In this document: piece by piece, positions 1 to 11,045 of the stretch
Numbering within the stretch: the stretch's first letter is position 1
Layout: each line of letters starts with the position of its first letter
Notes under the pieces: generated by a model
Databases searched by the model: none
What the model was told of the DNA's origin: nothing
What the model saw: the letters and a program-made list of their open reading frames with translations, nothing else
Translations under genes and position numbers: made by a program
Assembly: GCA_947034895.1 (NCBI GenBank)
Contig: OX344762.1
Location: 79,850,981-79,914,980, forward strand
Source of the DNA: Rhytidiadelphus loreus
Taxonomy: Eukaryota; Streptophyta; Bryopsida; Hypnales; Hylocomiaceae
Direction: 5' to 3'
DNA length: 64,000 nt

Positions 1-70
1 ATTGCTTCTAGTGATATAGAATTTGGACCCTCCTGAATTTACGCTTTTCAAATTATGATTGATGAAAACG
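1..70 (+). repeat. Dispersed repeat R1, copy 1 (cut by window edge)
   Basis: Holds the R1 core (TTCTAGTGATATAGAATTTG, then CTTTTCAAATTATGAT), which recurs near 1.94, 19.08, 29.44, 30.15 and 57.2 kb. The left end lies outside the window. The class of element is not known: no coding sequence and no clear terminal repeats were seen. Confidence 0.6.
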
Positions 71-554
71 TTTTCAGCAACACTGGAGATACTTATTTCT
101 AGACAGAGAGGAGTATTTTCTTCACTTTGCCAAAATCAGAATTTAAACTAAAGAGTGCTTCCAAAATTGGGATGAAAATGCATAAGAATGAATACATGAC
201 CATCTAAAGTGATGAAATCGTGACAAGATTTCGTGTCATTATGTATTTAATATAATAGATTACAAATTCTGCTCTAGGTTTAATATTCTTGAAATTGGCA
301 CATTGCACTGTTAATTCTAATTAGTGTACAAATACACTATTTCGTGGGTTTTATGCTAATTCAAGTAGCATGTATTGGTATATCTATGGATGAGTAAGAT
401 TGAAACATTCCATTTGAAAAAAAGAAGTAAATCCCATGCTCCCAAGTTACTTGTTGATTGACTGACTATTTGCTCCAAAGCTTCCTCTTCTTATGGTGCT
501 CAAGGTTAAACGAAGTACACCACTTAATAAATAAATCATTTGCTGTGTGTCATG
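71..554. other. Non-coding DNA downstream of the kinase gene
   Basis: AT-rich sequence lying 3' of the minus-strand kinase gene. It would hold the 3' untranslated region if the predicted stop at 555-557 is right. No ORF, RNA gene or repeat beyond the R1 edge was recognised here. Confidence 0.4.
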
Positions 555-3500
555 CTATTTTGGTGGCACATTAAAATCATGGAGGACACTAAATGAAAAT
601 GAAGGGTGCAAGTTAGCTAGCTCAAGTACTACCCAGATCTAAGTCCTTTGATTATTAGGTGAGATTTCAAAATGTGTAATTACTGGAAAGTCACTTACAT
701 GTGCTTTGGTTCCCTCTTCAAAGAGACCGATCTGCAAGAGGCCACACGGTGTCAATTAATCCCTTTCGCGTACTGATAAAAAAATATAGTCAAGTTCATA
801 TTGCAATGCAAATCTCTTACTCTAATGCAATACAGGAGCCCTTCTTCCGAGACTTTGTTCTGACAACCGACTTTGCAGCAGATTCACAAGCATAGGAAAG
901 TTGCTAAAAGTTTTAACAGTCACATAAACTCCAGGAAACATATGAACATTATAACATGCATATATGATCAACAGAACCACCCACCTTTGGCCGTTCGTAG
1001 GCTTTGGGTGTGGAGCTGGTAAAGGTCCTGAACGAACTCTTGTGACACGTTCCCCAGACTGAGAATATAAACATAACCATTTTGCGCAGCAAGGAAAGCT
1101 TGTTAGTAAGAGCCTTGCAATGGCTATTCAACTATGCCGAGGAAAAAATAACAATGTGCTTCTAAAACATTTCACGTAGCATTATTCAGCAAAGAAAACG
1201 GCTCCCGATAATGAAATGAAATGAGATGCGATGAGGAGGCAAAATAATTGCACAAAGACATCCCAAGTTCAGTTTCTTGAGAAACTTACATCATTTGTGT
1301 TTTCGACTTTGACGGTGTGTAAGGTGACAGGTGGTTGTCCCGTATCGTGGGACACAGTTCCATCATTTATGTGATGAAATGGCAATGGAAAATGGGAGGT
1401 AGACTCGAGAACATCTTCATGTCCTTTGAGTGCGTGCTGCTTCAGAGAGTCATCCTCCTCTCTCACAAACTCAGCATGATCATCATCTTCTGAAATCTGG
1501 CATTTCAGTGTTCAAAAGACAAAATTTGTCACCAGCTCAAAATTTGAAAAACTAAAAGAACAGACTTCTCAAGGAACAGACGTATAATGTTCACTCAAAA
1601 TTTGAAAACCAAGGAACAAATTTTTCAAGGAACATGGATATGATATCATGTCAATTCAGGTAAGCCATCCTCCTTGTGCCACAATTAAGTTGTGACCTAG
1701 TTGTGTTATTATTTATTAGTAGTGCATATTTCAAAATTTGAAATGTGTTGTTGAAACAGAATGGTGCAAATAGGCTCAATTGAATGGAGGAACAAATAAC
1801 ATGGCTTACCTTACCTTAATCCCAATAAGAGGTCAATAGCAAACTCAACCCTTGTAGGCCCAATAGGCCCAAATTGAGCCTCATGTTTTCAACGTCTTTT
1901 AGTAGGTAAGATGGAGGAATTTACTTCGTTTTTAGCACAACAATGCTCTTCACTGATAGAAAATTTGACCCCATTTGAATTATATTTTTCAAATGTTTAT
2001 GATCACTTAAATTCGTTACTTTTAAAACCATGAGTCCTCGGTCTTTCAGGGGGTAATTGACTTCCTTACCAGTGCAGCTTGTGCTTTGAGATCCTCAACG
2101 TTAAAGTTCCAACTGCTTACACCTTTTTGATATTCAGACTGCAAAATTCGTGGCACGGCATGTCAGAAAACAACGAATACAACAAGGCAAACAAGTTCGA
2201 GGATGCTAAAATCATTAGAGGCCAGATCTCATCTCCTATTGACTGCCACGTTTACCAGCGGCAACATAAATAGTGATAAAACATTGATCTCAAGAGAGTT
2301 CAGTGACTCTTATACCCAAAGTGACCTCTCCATTGAGTACAAAGCAAATGAAGGTGTGCCACATATGCTCCTAAACAGCAAAGGCGGCTACAGAAGAATT
2401 GAAAATTCGACTTAAAAGGAGGAAACATTCAACTGCAAAACATTCAAAAGAGGAAATATCAATACCTGAGACATCTGCTCCTTCTCGTCCAACGGCATCT
2501 TCTTCTCGGCAAGCCGAGCAGTATCTAATAGCTGGAAAACATTTAGAACCATGTCAACACAGATTGAAGTACGTTGAGACTGGTTATATAGCTGATATGT
2601 TTTCTAAAATCTTACATTCAAATTTTCCGAAGCAAGTCCCAAAATATGAATCGATATTCTATGATTGTAGGAATTACAAGTTTGGAACTGACCTTGAGAT
2701 TCTTAACTCGTTCACCTAAAGGCGGCAAGCCATCCAACACATGGCGATAAATGTAATCAGCCGAGCGCGCTTGCTTAAAGAAGGAGTGTTTTAGCAGTCG
2801 CTCAGCAGAAGGGCGTCTCGTTGGTTCTTTGACCAGACACATTGCAATCATCTCCTTGAATGACTGCACAAGAAGGAAGGAAACCACAAAAAAATCTGTT
2901 ACAAAAAATCCCCAAAATTGAAACACTCAGAAGATCTTTTCTAAATGCACTCACTACAAAGTACAAACCCTTTAAGTGTTCAAATGTTAACAAATTTTCT
3001 GCATACCAACATTCCTGTCTGCGTTACTTTGTCCCATATATGTGTTAAGCAGTGAAAATTATGGGTTCCCTCATCTCTGCCAAAGCTTGTACTAACATTC
3101 AGTACATGGTCTTTTGATAAGAAACAGTGAAAATTGACATTGTAAAAAGTTACCTTCCTTCCTTCATAACTTGATTAATATGTCAATATTATCTTCATAC
3201 TGAATTATGCGTTGATACTTTACAAGTGATTATAGCACTTCTTGAGGTTATACTAAAGCAACTATAATTTGATTTCGCCGTGATATTTTTGAGAATAACT
3301 TACTTTAGAGAACTTTTTGTCACGTTCCAAGTCCAATCCAGGGGGAGAATTCTGGAGAGTCATCAGCAAAACCTGTCAGGGGAGGAAAATATATATAAAT
3401 ATACGTTAATAAGAGTTCAAGTCAGGGAACGATGTTAGCAGTAGACAATGAGAATTCATGCAAGAGTGGTAATCTAGTGTTAACCAGGTTGATGAATTCA

Positions 3501-6108
3501 ACGTCATGAATTCGCAGAAGTACCTTAATGGGAGGATACTTGGAGAAGGGTGCATGACCATGAGCAAGCTCCAAAGCAGTTATTCCAAAAGACCAGATAT
3601 CGGCTCTGCATTCAAACTTCAAACCTTGGTCAATAGCCCAATTTTAGACTTCTACAATTGCATCGACGAATTACAAGGTATTAATGATTGTGTGAACCAC
3701 AGTGATTACACCAGGCATTGAGAATTGCACTATCAACAAGGATTTCAATAAAATGAGACGATTTTAGGAACTTTTAGACAACAATCATCGTGACGACAGG
3801 GAGACAGTTTCCCCATGAATTATGGGGAGGATTCTCTCTTTATGATAGTATTCTGAAACACTCTAAGCTCGTTCTTTTTACCGTTAATTGCGAAAGATCT
3901 TGCAGGCGTCTTCAGGTTATAAGTTTAAGACCACCATAACCTTGCCCTAACCTTGTCAATCAGATGCTTAGACATTTGAGATAAAATTACAAATATACAG
4001 ACTGCTATGATGAAAAGTTTATTAGAAGAGACAAATACTCACTTGAAGTCGTAGCCATGAAGCTTCTCAATGACTTCAGGCGCCATCCTGCAAGTATGTG
4101 CATAAACAAGAACTGACGATTTGAAAATGAATTGATTGCAGAACAGGGCATCTCGACACTGGACGATGATGCCTCACAATTAACTCCTAAGCTCTTCAAA
4201 GTCCAGATTCTGGACAATGAAGAGCGCACTTGAAGGAAATGTTTCGTCCAAAACAAGTTCTCATTCATCCACAATAATACTTAACACAACCTTCCATTAG
4301 GACCAAAAATGAAATTGAGGTACGTGAAAATATTTGTACAAAGATGTAAGCAAAAATGTGCAAAATTCAAAAAAAGGATTCAGGCGTGAATGGGTCACAA
4401 TGCCATTCACATACAGTCATTTCAAAGAGAGACCCACCAGCAAGGAGTTCCCACAAAGGTATTTCTGGATCGCTGCCGATCGCCTTTGTCAAACAGGCTT
4501 GCAGAAACACCGAAGTCCCCCAGCTTCACAGATCCATCTCCATTTAACAAAATATTTCCAGCCTGACAATAAGATCAAACAAACAAACCAAACCAAATGA
4601 CCTTCAGAATCGTGTTGCAATAAAAGCACGCAAACCATTCAGGCTGTTGTATTCCGTAGAGGTTACCCCCGAAATTGGCTACATCCATATCTATAAGATT
4701 TGAATTAAATCATTGAGAAGGCTTGAAGAAAAGTAATACAATGCACCAATGGAAAGAAGAGATCATACCCTAACGATAGAAACTTAGTTCGTAAGTCATA
4801 GATTAACTTCCCAAGCGGACTTTCTATTTTCTTACGTTACCCCTATTTCGTCTTTAAATGAGATACTTGGAAAGAAAGGCATCCTCTCCCAAGATGTAGC
4901 ACCAGACAGAGTGAAAAGCTCTACAAAATAAAATTGCATTGACGATCTGCGAGAGAGAGAGAGAGAGAGAGTTGAATTTCAAAATCATACCTTGACATCT
5001 CTGTGAATGTGGCCTTGGCGATGGAGGTACTCCAAAGCCTTGAGCGACTCCTTCAAAACCGTGGCGATCACTGGCTCCTCAAACCCATCTTGAAAAATGG
5101 ACTTCATGATGTGCTGACACGAGCCTCCAGCCAAATAGGGCATCACCACCCACACACTTTGCTCCACCACAAAGGAGCAGTGCGCCTTCACCAGGTTCGG
5201 ATGGTTGGTCAAGCTCATGGTCACGGCCTCTCGGCGGATATCATCCTGCACACCATTCCATCAATCCACCTCAACCAAAAAAATAGATGAAATAAAATAA
5301 AATAAAATCCAAAAACAAACAGCAACCCAAACCAAAAACCAGAAATTCAAGACCTGGAAAACCAGAAACTCCATCAATTATCATTCAAAGACGTTTTTTT
5401 GAAGTGCCTGTAAGTATAGTTCAGTTTACTCCACATTTCAAAGAAGAAAGAAATGGCGATATTCGTTAAAAAAAACAGCGCGTTTCAGAGTGGCATTCAC
5501 GTGCACAATTTAGCTTTAAGAAGTGGTACAGATCTCAGGTTCCAGGAAGAACCTCTGAACCTCTGGAGAAGTGTAATCTCGTCATTTTAACGAATATGGG
5601 GACACGAAGATATACGGTACGTCTCCGAAAAGTGGAATACAAAATCAAAGTGCAACAACAACAAATTGGCGTTCCGGCTCAGTTTTACACCACATTTCAA
5701 AGAAGAAAGAAATGGAGATATTCGTTTAAAAGCGGCGTGTTTCGGAGTGGCATTCACGTGCACAATTTAGATTAAAAAAACTGGTATAGATCTGAGGCTC
5801 CAGGGCGAACCTCTGAACCTCTGGAAAAGTGCAATTTGGGGCTTTTCAACGAAATATGGGGATACGAAGATATACGGTACGGCAAAATCAAAGAGCAACA
5901 ACCAAAAAAACAAAAGTTGTTGGATGTTTACCAAATTGGCGTTGCTGCTCTCCAAATCCAAGGTCTTGATGGCCACCACTTCATCGTAAAGCAAGCAAAG
6001 CGCTCGGTGCACCGTGGAACCCAAGCCATACCCTATTTCCTCCAATATCTTGTATTGCCCTGCTGTAACAGGGTACACCACCTTGCTACGATCACTCTGC
6101 GTCTCCAT
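555..6108 (-). CDS. Ste20/SPS1-related Ser/Thr protein kinase (BLUS1/OSR1-like group)
   Basis: A cytoplasmic-type Ser/Thr kinase of the plant group that includes Arabidopsis BLUS1, which links phototropin to stomatal opening; the role of this copy is unknown. Exons (minus): 6108-5932, 5245-4991, 4562-4438, 4087-4043, 3605-3524, 3372-3304, 2863-2693, 2531-2466, 2138-2070, 1496-1290, 1058-985, then tentative 859-821, 731-699, 588-555. All have GT-AG ends and matching phases, giving 481 residues. Visible are the Gly-rich loop (G26-x-G28), VAIK lysine K48, HRD at 140-142, DFG at 160-162 and APE at 188-190, so the kinase looks active. After the kinase domain come the family segments KKMPLDEKE and [19 protein letters not shown]. 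The start is the first ATG; a TTG upstream is unlikely to be used. The first eleven exons are secure. The last three are short, resemble nothing familiar and make the tail shorter than usual relatives, so the true 3' end could differ. Confidence 0.88.
1935..2055 (+). repeat. Dispersed repeat R1, copy 2, in a kinase intron
   Basis: Sits in the intron between the 2138-2070 and 1496-1290 exons. It matches other copies at AACAATGCTCTTCACTGAT, the GACCC segment, TTTTCAAATG and the AAAACCATGA...CCTCGGTC segment, ending almost at the splice donor. Confidence 0.6.
4951..4971. repeat. GA dinucleotide microsatellite
   Basis: About ten GA units in the kinase intron, starting 20 bases beyond the donor of the exon that carries the HRD motif. 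Its length is likely to vary between individuals. Confidence 0.9.
5422..5955. repeat. Tandem duplication across the exon 1/intron 1 boundary of the kinase gene
   Basis: Two head-to-tail copies of about 258 bp: 5422-5678 and 5680-5955. Shared landmarks include CCACATTTCAAAGAAGAAAG, GTGGCATTCACGTGCACAAT, GAACCTCTGAACCTCTGG, ACGAAGATATACGGTACG and CAAATTGGCGTT. The copy nearer the start codon includes the last ~20 coding bases of exon 1 and its splice donor. The other copy carries a diverged version of that coding end (GTTCCGGCTC against GTTGCTGCTC) and a CAAATTGG donor region. Confidence 0.85.
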
Positions 6109-7180
6109 CGCTCCTAACAAAATTTCGATCTTGCTTGCTTGCTTGCAATAGCTTCGCTTGCTTACTTGCTTGCTTGCTTGCAGGGTTTTGTTTTGTAGCA
6201 GCTATCACCGCAATTTCGAAACCCTACCCAAATTACCGGTAAAGAGATGCGCCTGCATTCTCCCTAATCCTTGGTCCCGGCCCCAACCAAGTCAACCTCA
6301 GCACCGAATATATTACTGCAAACTGTCCCGGGATGCAGTCTGCCCCAACTGATTGATTCCTGGAGGCGTCCACACGTAGTCTGTTCCCCATGTATCACAT
6401 GCACCCCCCGAGGAAGGGCCCACCAGTTGGTTATCCCGAACCTTGGGATTGGATCTGTGAAACAGATTTAAGGTAAATAACGTACAAACGGAGCTGTTTT
6501 ACAAATAATTTTTCTCACGGATTAACGGGTCCGGCAAGCAGGCAAGCAGGCAGGCAGACAGGCAGGGCAAGCAACAGGCAAGCAACAGGGCGCCGCACTC
6601 TCTCGGGAAAGCACATTCCCTAAAGAAAACCGAACTGCTCCTTCCGGAGTCTCTGGTCCTGGGCCACCAGTGAACTTTGAGTCTCGTCTCTCTTTCGGAC
6701 TCTTGCTTTGCCAATTCCAATTTGCGGCTCTGTAACGGACACTCCAGCCATTTGCCATCTACATGCATTACTACCGTCTAGCTAGCTTCTTTGTAACGGA
6801 ACTCGTTGATCATGAAGTCTAGCTGGAGTGGGCATCCACCAAACCAGATTCCAAGGTTTGATACCCGATTCCAGATTGCATTTCGTGAGCATTTGGGTGA
6901 ATTTGTGTGCATTTGTATGCGTTTGCAATTGATTCTGGTAGTGAATGGGTTGTGATTGTATTCTCGTTGCGATCCTGCAAAATTAAATGGATCGAGAGCT
7001 CTTGCGAGGGCAGGAAGGGCAATCGCGATGGATGCGCGTCGGTAGGACGGATTGTTTGAGGATTCCAGCCATTCGTGAGCAGTCAAGGATCTCGATTGGT
7101 TACTTCATTCTCGAAGTTTCCGCTAAATATCCCGCTTTGCTTGTGGCGTTTTCCAAGCTACGGTAGACTCTGAAACTGGG
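6109..7180. promoter_or_regulatory. Leader and promoter region of the kinase gene
   Basis: GC-richer than the DNA beyond it, and placed directly upstream of the minus-strand kinase. It contains runs of CTTGCTTG (about 6132-6181) and of GCAAGCAGG/GCAACAGG (about 6534-6590). Short ORFs occur on both strands but none resembles a known protein. I infer 5' untranslated and promoter DNA; no TATA box could be assigned with confidence. Confidence 0.4.
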
Positions 7181-10100
7181 GCAGCGTTTCTTTTTTTGTC
7201 GGCAGTGCAGGGAACAATCTTCACAGTAGGGAGGAAGCTATTTACATCCATGGAAATGGATGGAACCTACAATGTATGGATGAATTTTTATTTATTCATC
7301 CAAAAGAGTGTACATTCATCCAAAAACAGAGCACTATCATCCCAAGATTCAGTAGTACTTTGTGATTTCATCCACTAGGAAAACAAGAATATCTTGCCAA
7401 ATTATTCTTTGAAAAAAAAATCTCACCGCTTTTCAATAAAAAAAAATTGCTTAAAACCCCCCTAGACTAGTGGATATTTTGTAGAATATTATGTTATGCA
7501 TTTTGGAGTGGATGGATTTGGTGAGTAATACTGGTCAATTTCTTTGGATTGGGCATGATTATGAGTGCTAAAAACTAATAAAATTTGTGACATTCATCTA
7601 CACAACCTCTGAAAATTAGGACTAGTATAGATTTACATTTTATACCATGCACCTTGAAAAGTGTCAAAAGTTGTAGAATTTTCTCCAATTTAACAACTTT
7701 GGTATAAATTATTAAAAAAGAAATGATGCAATGTTGAGGTAATAAAGCACCTATCCATTATGAACCGCTCCATTTTGTGTCCACTATCCAAGATTTGTGA
7801 ACTCAAATGTTGAATTGGTTTTAGATAGGGTATGATTACCTCAATGGAATGACAAATGGCGAATTCTCAAGGAATTTTCATGCATTAAGAAGAAGAAGAA
7901 GAAGCTATGGGATGAGAAGTTTTGTCTCTAGCTAGCTAATATTTTTTCCCAAATTGAGAAGGGTGGATTTTGAAAAGATTCATAATTGTGTCAATCCTTA
8001 TTTATAACTTGCTTAGCAACGTTAAATTGTGGTTTGGGGTCTCCCCGTCATTTTTGAGTTGTGATGCTCTTTCACCCTCAAAGGTTGGACAAACTAGTAT
8101 ACAAGACCTCATCTCCTTTCCACAAAAAAATTCCAAAGGATGAATATTTGTTCTTTTGTCTTACATAGAACGATTCTTTGTCATCCATTGGACAATAAAC
8201 ATTTTCAGCGTCATTCAAGGGTGGCATTAGAGATATGCATTAAGTAGTAGTGACTTTCACATGGAGTTTGGTAATGTATTGTGATTTTGTAAATCCTTGA
8301 AAACGCTAAAGAATAATTGTAGAAGATGGTAGTAGCCTAAATAATCTTGAAAGTTAATTCAAATTTGAAAAATAAGAAACAAGACCAACCTAACAAGAAG
8401 CTATTTTAGAGACCTTGCTCACTTCACTGACACTATAACTTTACTATTTAACATATTTGAAGCTTAAGTTTTGAAACTTCTTATCCCTTCAACTTCGTTA
8501 TCATCTAAAATATATTAAGTTTCTTTTTATATCTAGACTATCAATGACAAGTTGACAACCAATTTAAGATTTTGGAATTTTGAAGTCTTAAAATTTCAAA
8601 ATTTTATTTTTCTTGAAGGTAATGAACATGAAAATTGTAAATTGTAAAATTTATAATTTGCTAATGTATAGTTTGTAAATTTGTAATCTTTTCCAAATGT
8701 ATAAAGATTTAAATTTATAAAATTGAATTTGTAATTTTGAATACGAATGTGAAGATTTAAAAACCCACAAAAGTGGCACACTTTAAATGGCACATTTTAA
8801 ACAGCGATAGGCACCAAATTTGTTGTGGTAAAAAATTCAAATTTGAAATAGATGAAAGTATAGACAAAAATGTATATTATTAAACATGAGGCTTCAAGTT
8901 TAGTTTTTTGTAGCACACCTAAGTCTAATAAATGAACCATATATAAGTCAATGCATTTCCTGAGATGCATTTTTTTAAATGTATAAATCAAATCCACCCT
9001 AAGGATTATCATTGTAAAATTAGAGTTACAATTAAAGCCATGAATGTTGTTCCTCATTTTATTCATACTCTAAACTGCATTTGAATTGGGATTCAACTTA
9101 TTATTATTTTTAAATAATAATGAGGCATAATTGAACGTAATCTAATTATATTGAATTGTCTTCACCTAAGATTGAGGTTTTAATCCCATCTTTTTACCTT
9201 GGAGTTGTAGTGCCATACAAATAGAAGTTTACAAGTTATTTGCACTTCAAAGATGCAAAGAAAATTTTTAATTCACTTTGTGCTCAGGGTTGTAAAAATG
9301 GGAACATAACATCATATTGAAAGAACACAACTCAATGTGATTAAAGTGCATGCAACTATGGAGACTCCACGTAAATTTTATAGGTGGGACCAAAGCCTCA
9401 ATATAAGGGACTATAATTCAAAGTCACTAAAGTTCATGCAATTGTGCCTTCTTGTCAATTCAAAAATAATAATAAAGTGAATCACAATTCAAATACAATT
9501 TAGGATAAGAATTGAAAGAAAGAAGAGCCCAGGTATACATCTTATGTATTGTATGGCCCTAATAATAATCACTTATAATGCATTTTAGTCCAATCTCAAG
9601 AGATACAATATGTTTTAATGTAGAAGTCTCTTATAGTCTTCTTAATAAAGAATAAAAAAATACAATTATATACATAAGATGGATTTTTTGAGGACAATAA
9701 TAGCATTTAAAAACTAATTATATGAATTTTTTTAATACATGTATCATAGGTCAAGCTATCCAACTTTTTGGACATTCTAATAAAAATTTAAGATTTTTTT
9801 ATTATGAATGAAACACTACAAATGAATTTTAATTTTAATTGGAGGTAACTTCTCATATGGATGTTTTAAAATTATACATAGGTATTTCAATTCTTCATAT
9901 ATATTGTGAATTTTTAAAAATAAATATGCAATCCAACATTTTCTACATCTCATTATAATTAATTTGGTCTTCATCTAACTATTTTGGTTCTTTTAATTTT
10001 ATATAATTTTTATAAAAGCTATCCTCTAAGTTGTTTTAATGCCGATGATCCTTGCATATAATACAAGAGTTATGTACCTAGGAAGAGGAGTCAAATAAAG

Positions 10101-10490
10101 ATATCATTTCATAACTTTTGTTTAATTCTAGATTCATTTTTTCATATGAAATATTTGAAGGTTGCAACTTGGAAAATATTGCCTTGCTATTTATAATATA
10201 CACTATGTTCCTTGAGGATCACACATTTTTTGGTGACAAGATGTAAATGCCACAATGTTTCTATTTCAAGGGAGCAAATCAATAAATGATTTTGCATCTA
10301 AGATTTATATTATTACGAAATCCATTTCCATTGTTGTTCTTTGAACTCAACGGTGGCTCTTCTAATTCAACCACAACTACTTTTTGAGTGCCTTTATTTC
10401 ATAGGGAGCCCCACTAACAACGCATGATTTGTATAGATTAGATAGTCCTGGTCTATATAGAGGAGACAAGAGGAGTCACATGTATTTAAA
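7181..10490. other. AT-rich intergenic DNA
   Basis: Long AT-rich spacer with poly-A/T runs, a short GAA run near 7890 and no ORF resembling a protein. The only structured item recognised is the R3 repeat copy near 8.1 kb, listed separately. Confidence 0.6.
8070..8225 (+). repeat. Dispersed repeat R3, uninterrupted copy
   Basis: Resembles the DNA flanking the MITE at 44.9-45.3 kb: CAAACTAGTATACAAGACCTC here against CAAACTACTATA plus AAAGACCTC there, then AAAATTCCAAAGGATGAATA, TCTTTTGTCTTAC and GATTCTTTGTCATCCATTGG. This copy has no insertion and so acts as the empty site. Confidence 0.75.
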
Positions 10491-10494
10491 CAAT

Positions 10495-10945
10495 TTTTGA
10501 TGCCCTGGAATCGGTTTGTCTTGGAATTTGTAGACCTAATCTATATTGTCTACATTATCTAGATTCTCAAACCGGATCAATTTAGTTAGAGGAGGTTTGT
10601 AGAGGTCAAAGGGTCCCAGCGTATACACAAGAGACTGAGAAGAGACAAGTTTGATGCCTTTGAATTGTTTTGTCTTGGAATTAAGATGGAGAGCCGATTT
10701 GTAGGACACGATGGGGAATGCGTGAATTGCATAAGATATAAGTACATGAATAGTTTTTGATGCTATTGAATAAGTTCTTGGAATAAGTTGGTGAGCCAAT
10801 TTGTACAACACGATGGGGAATGGAAAAATTGCGTAAGACCTAAGCACATTAATAGTTTTTGATGCCATTGAATCAACTCTTGGAATAAAATGGTGAGTCA
10901 ATTTGAAGGGACACAGTGGGGAATGAATGAATTGCAAATCAAACG
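10495..10945. repeat. Tandem repeat, ~105-bp unit, at least three copies
   Basis: Units begin near 10650, 10756 and 10858, each with TTTGATGC(C/T)(A/T)TTGAAT, CTTGGAAT, (G/A)CCAATTTG and GA(T/C)GGGGAATG. A partial unit lies near 10497. Because the unit length is close to a multiple of three, a 133-residue frame stays open on the minus strand (10536-10937) with a repeated FPIVLYKLAHQLIPR-like segment. I regard this frame as a by-product of the repeat, not a gene. Confidence 0.8.
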
Positions 10946-10948
10946 ATT

Positions 10949-11045
10949 AATTTACAGGGACAACGATAGTGATGATATTTTAGATAACCATCAATGGGTT
11001 AATATACACGGACAACAATAGTGATGATATTTTAGAGAATCATCA
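10949..11045 (+). repeat. Short tandem duplication, ~57-bp unit
   Basis: Two units containing GGACAACGATAGTGATGATA / GGACAACAATAGTGATGATA followed by TTTTAGA(T/G)AA(C/T)CATCAA. It directly follows the 105-bp tandem array. Confidence 0.8.

Noticed and set aside
2399..2719. 106-residue plus-strand ORF
   Set aside because: It overlaps two well-supported exons and an intron of the minus-strand kinase and has no similarity of its own.
10536..10937. 133-residue minus-strand ORF
   Set aside because: It lies wholly inside the 105-bp tandem array and its sequence is a translation of the repeat. No protein family resembles it.
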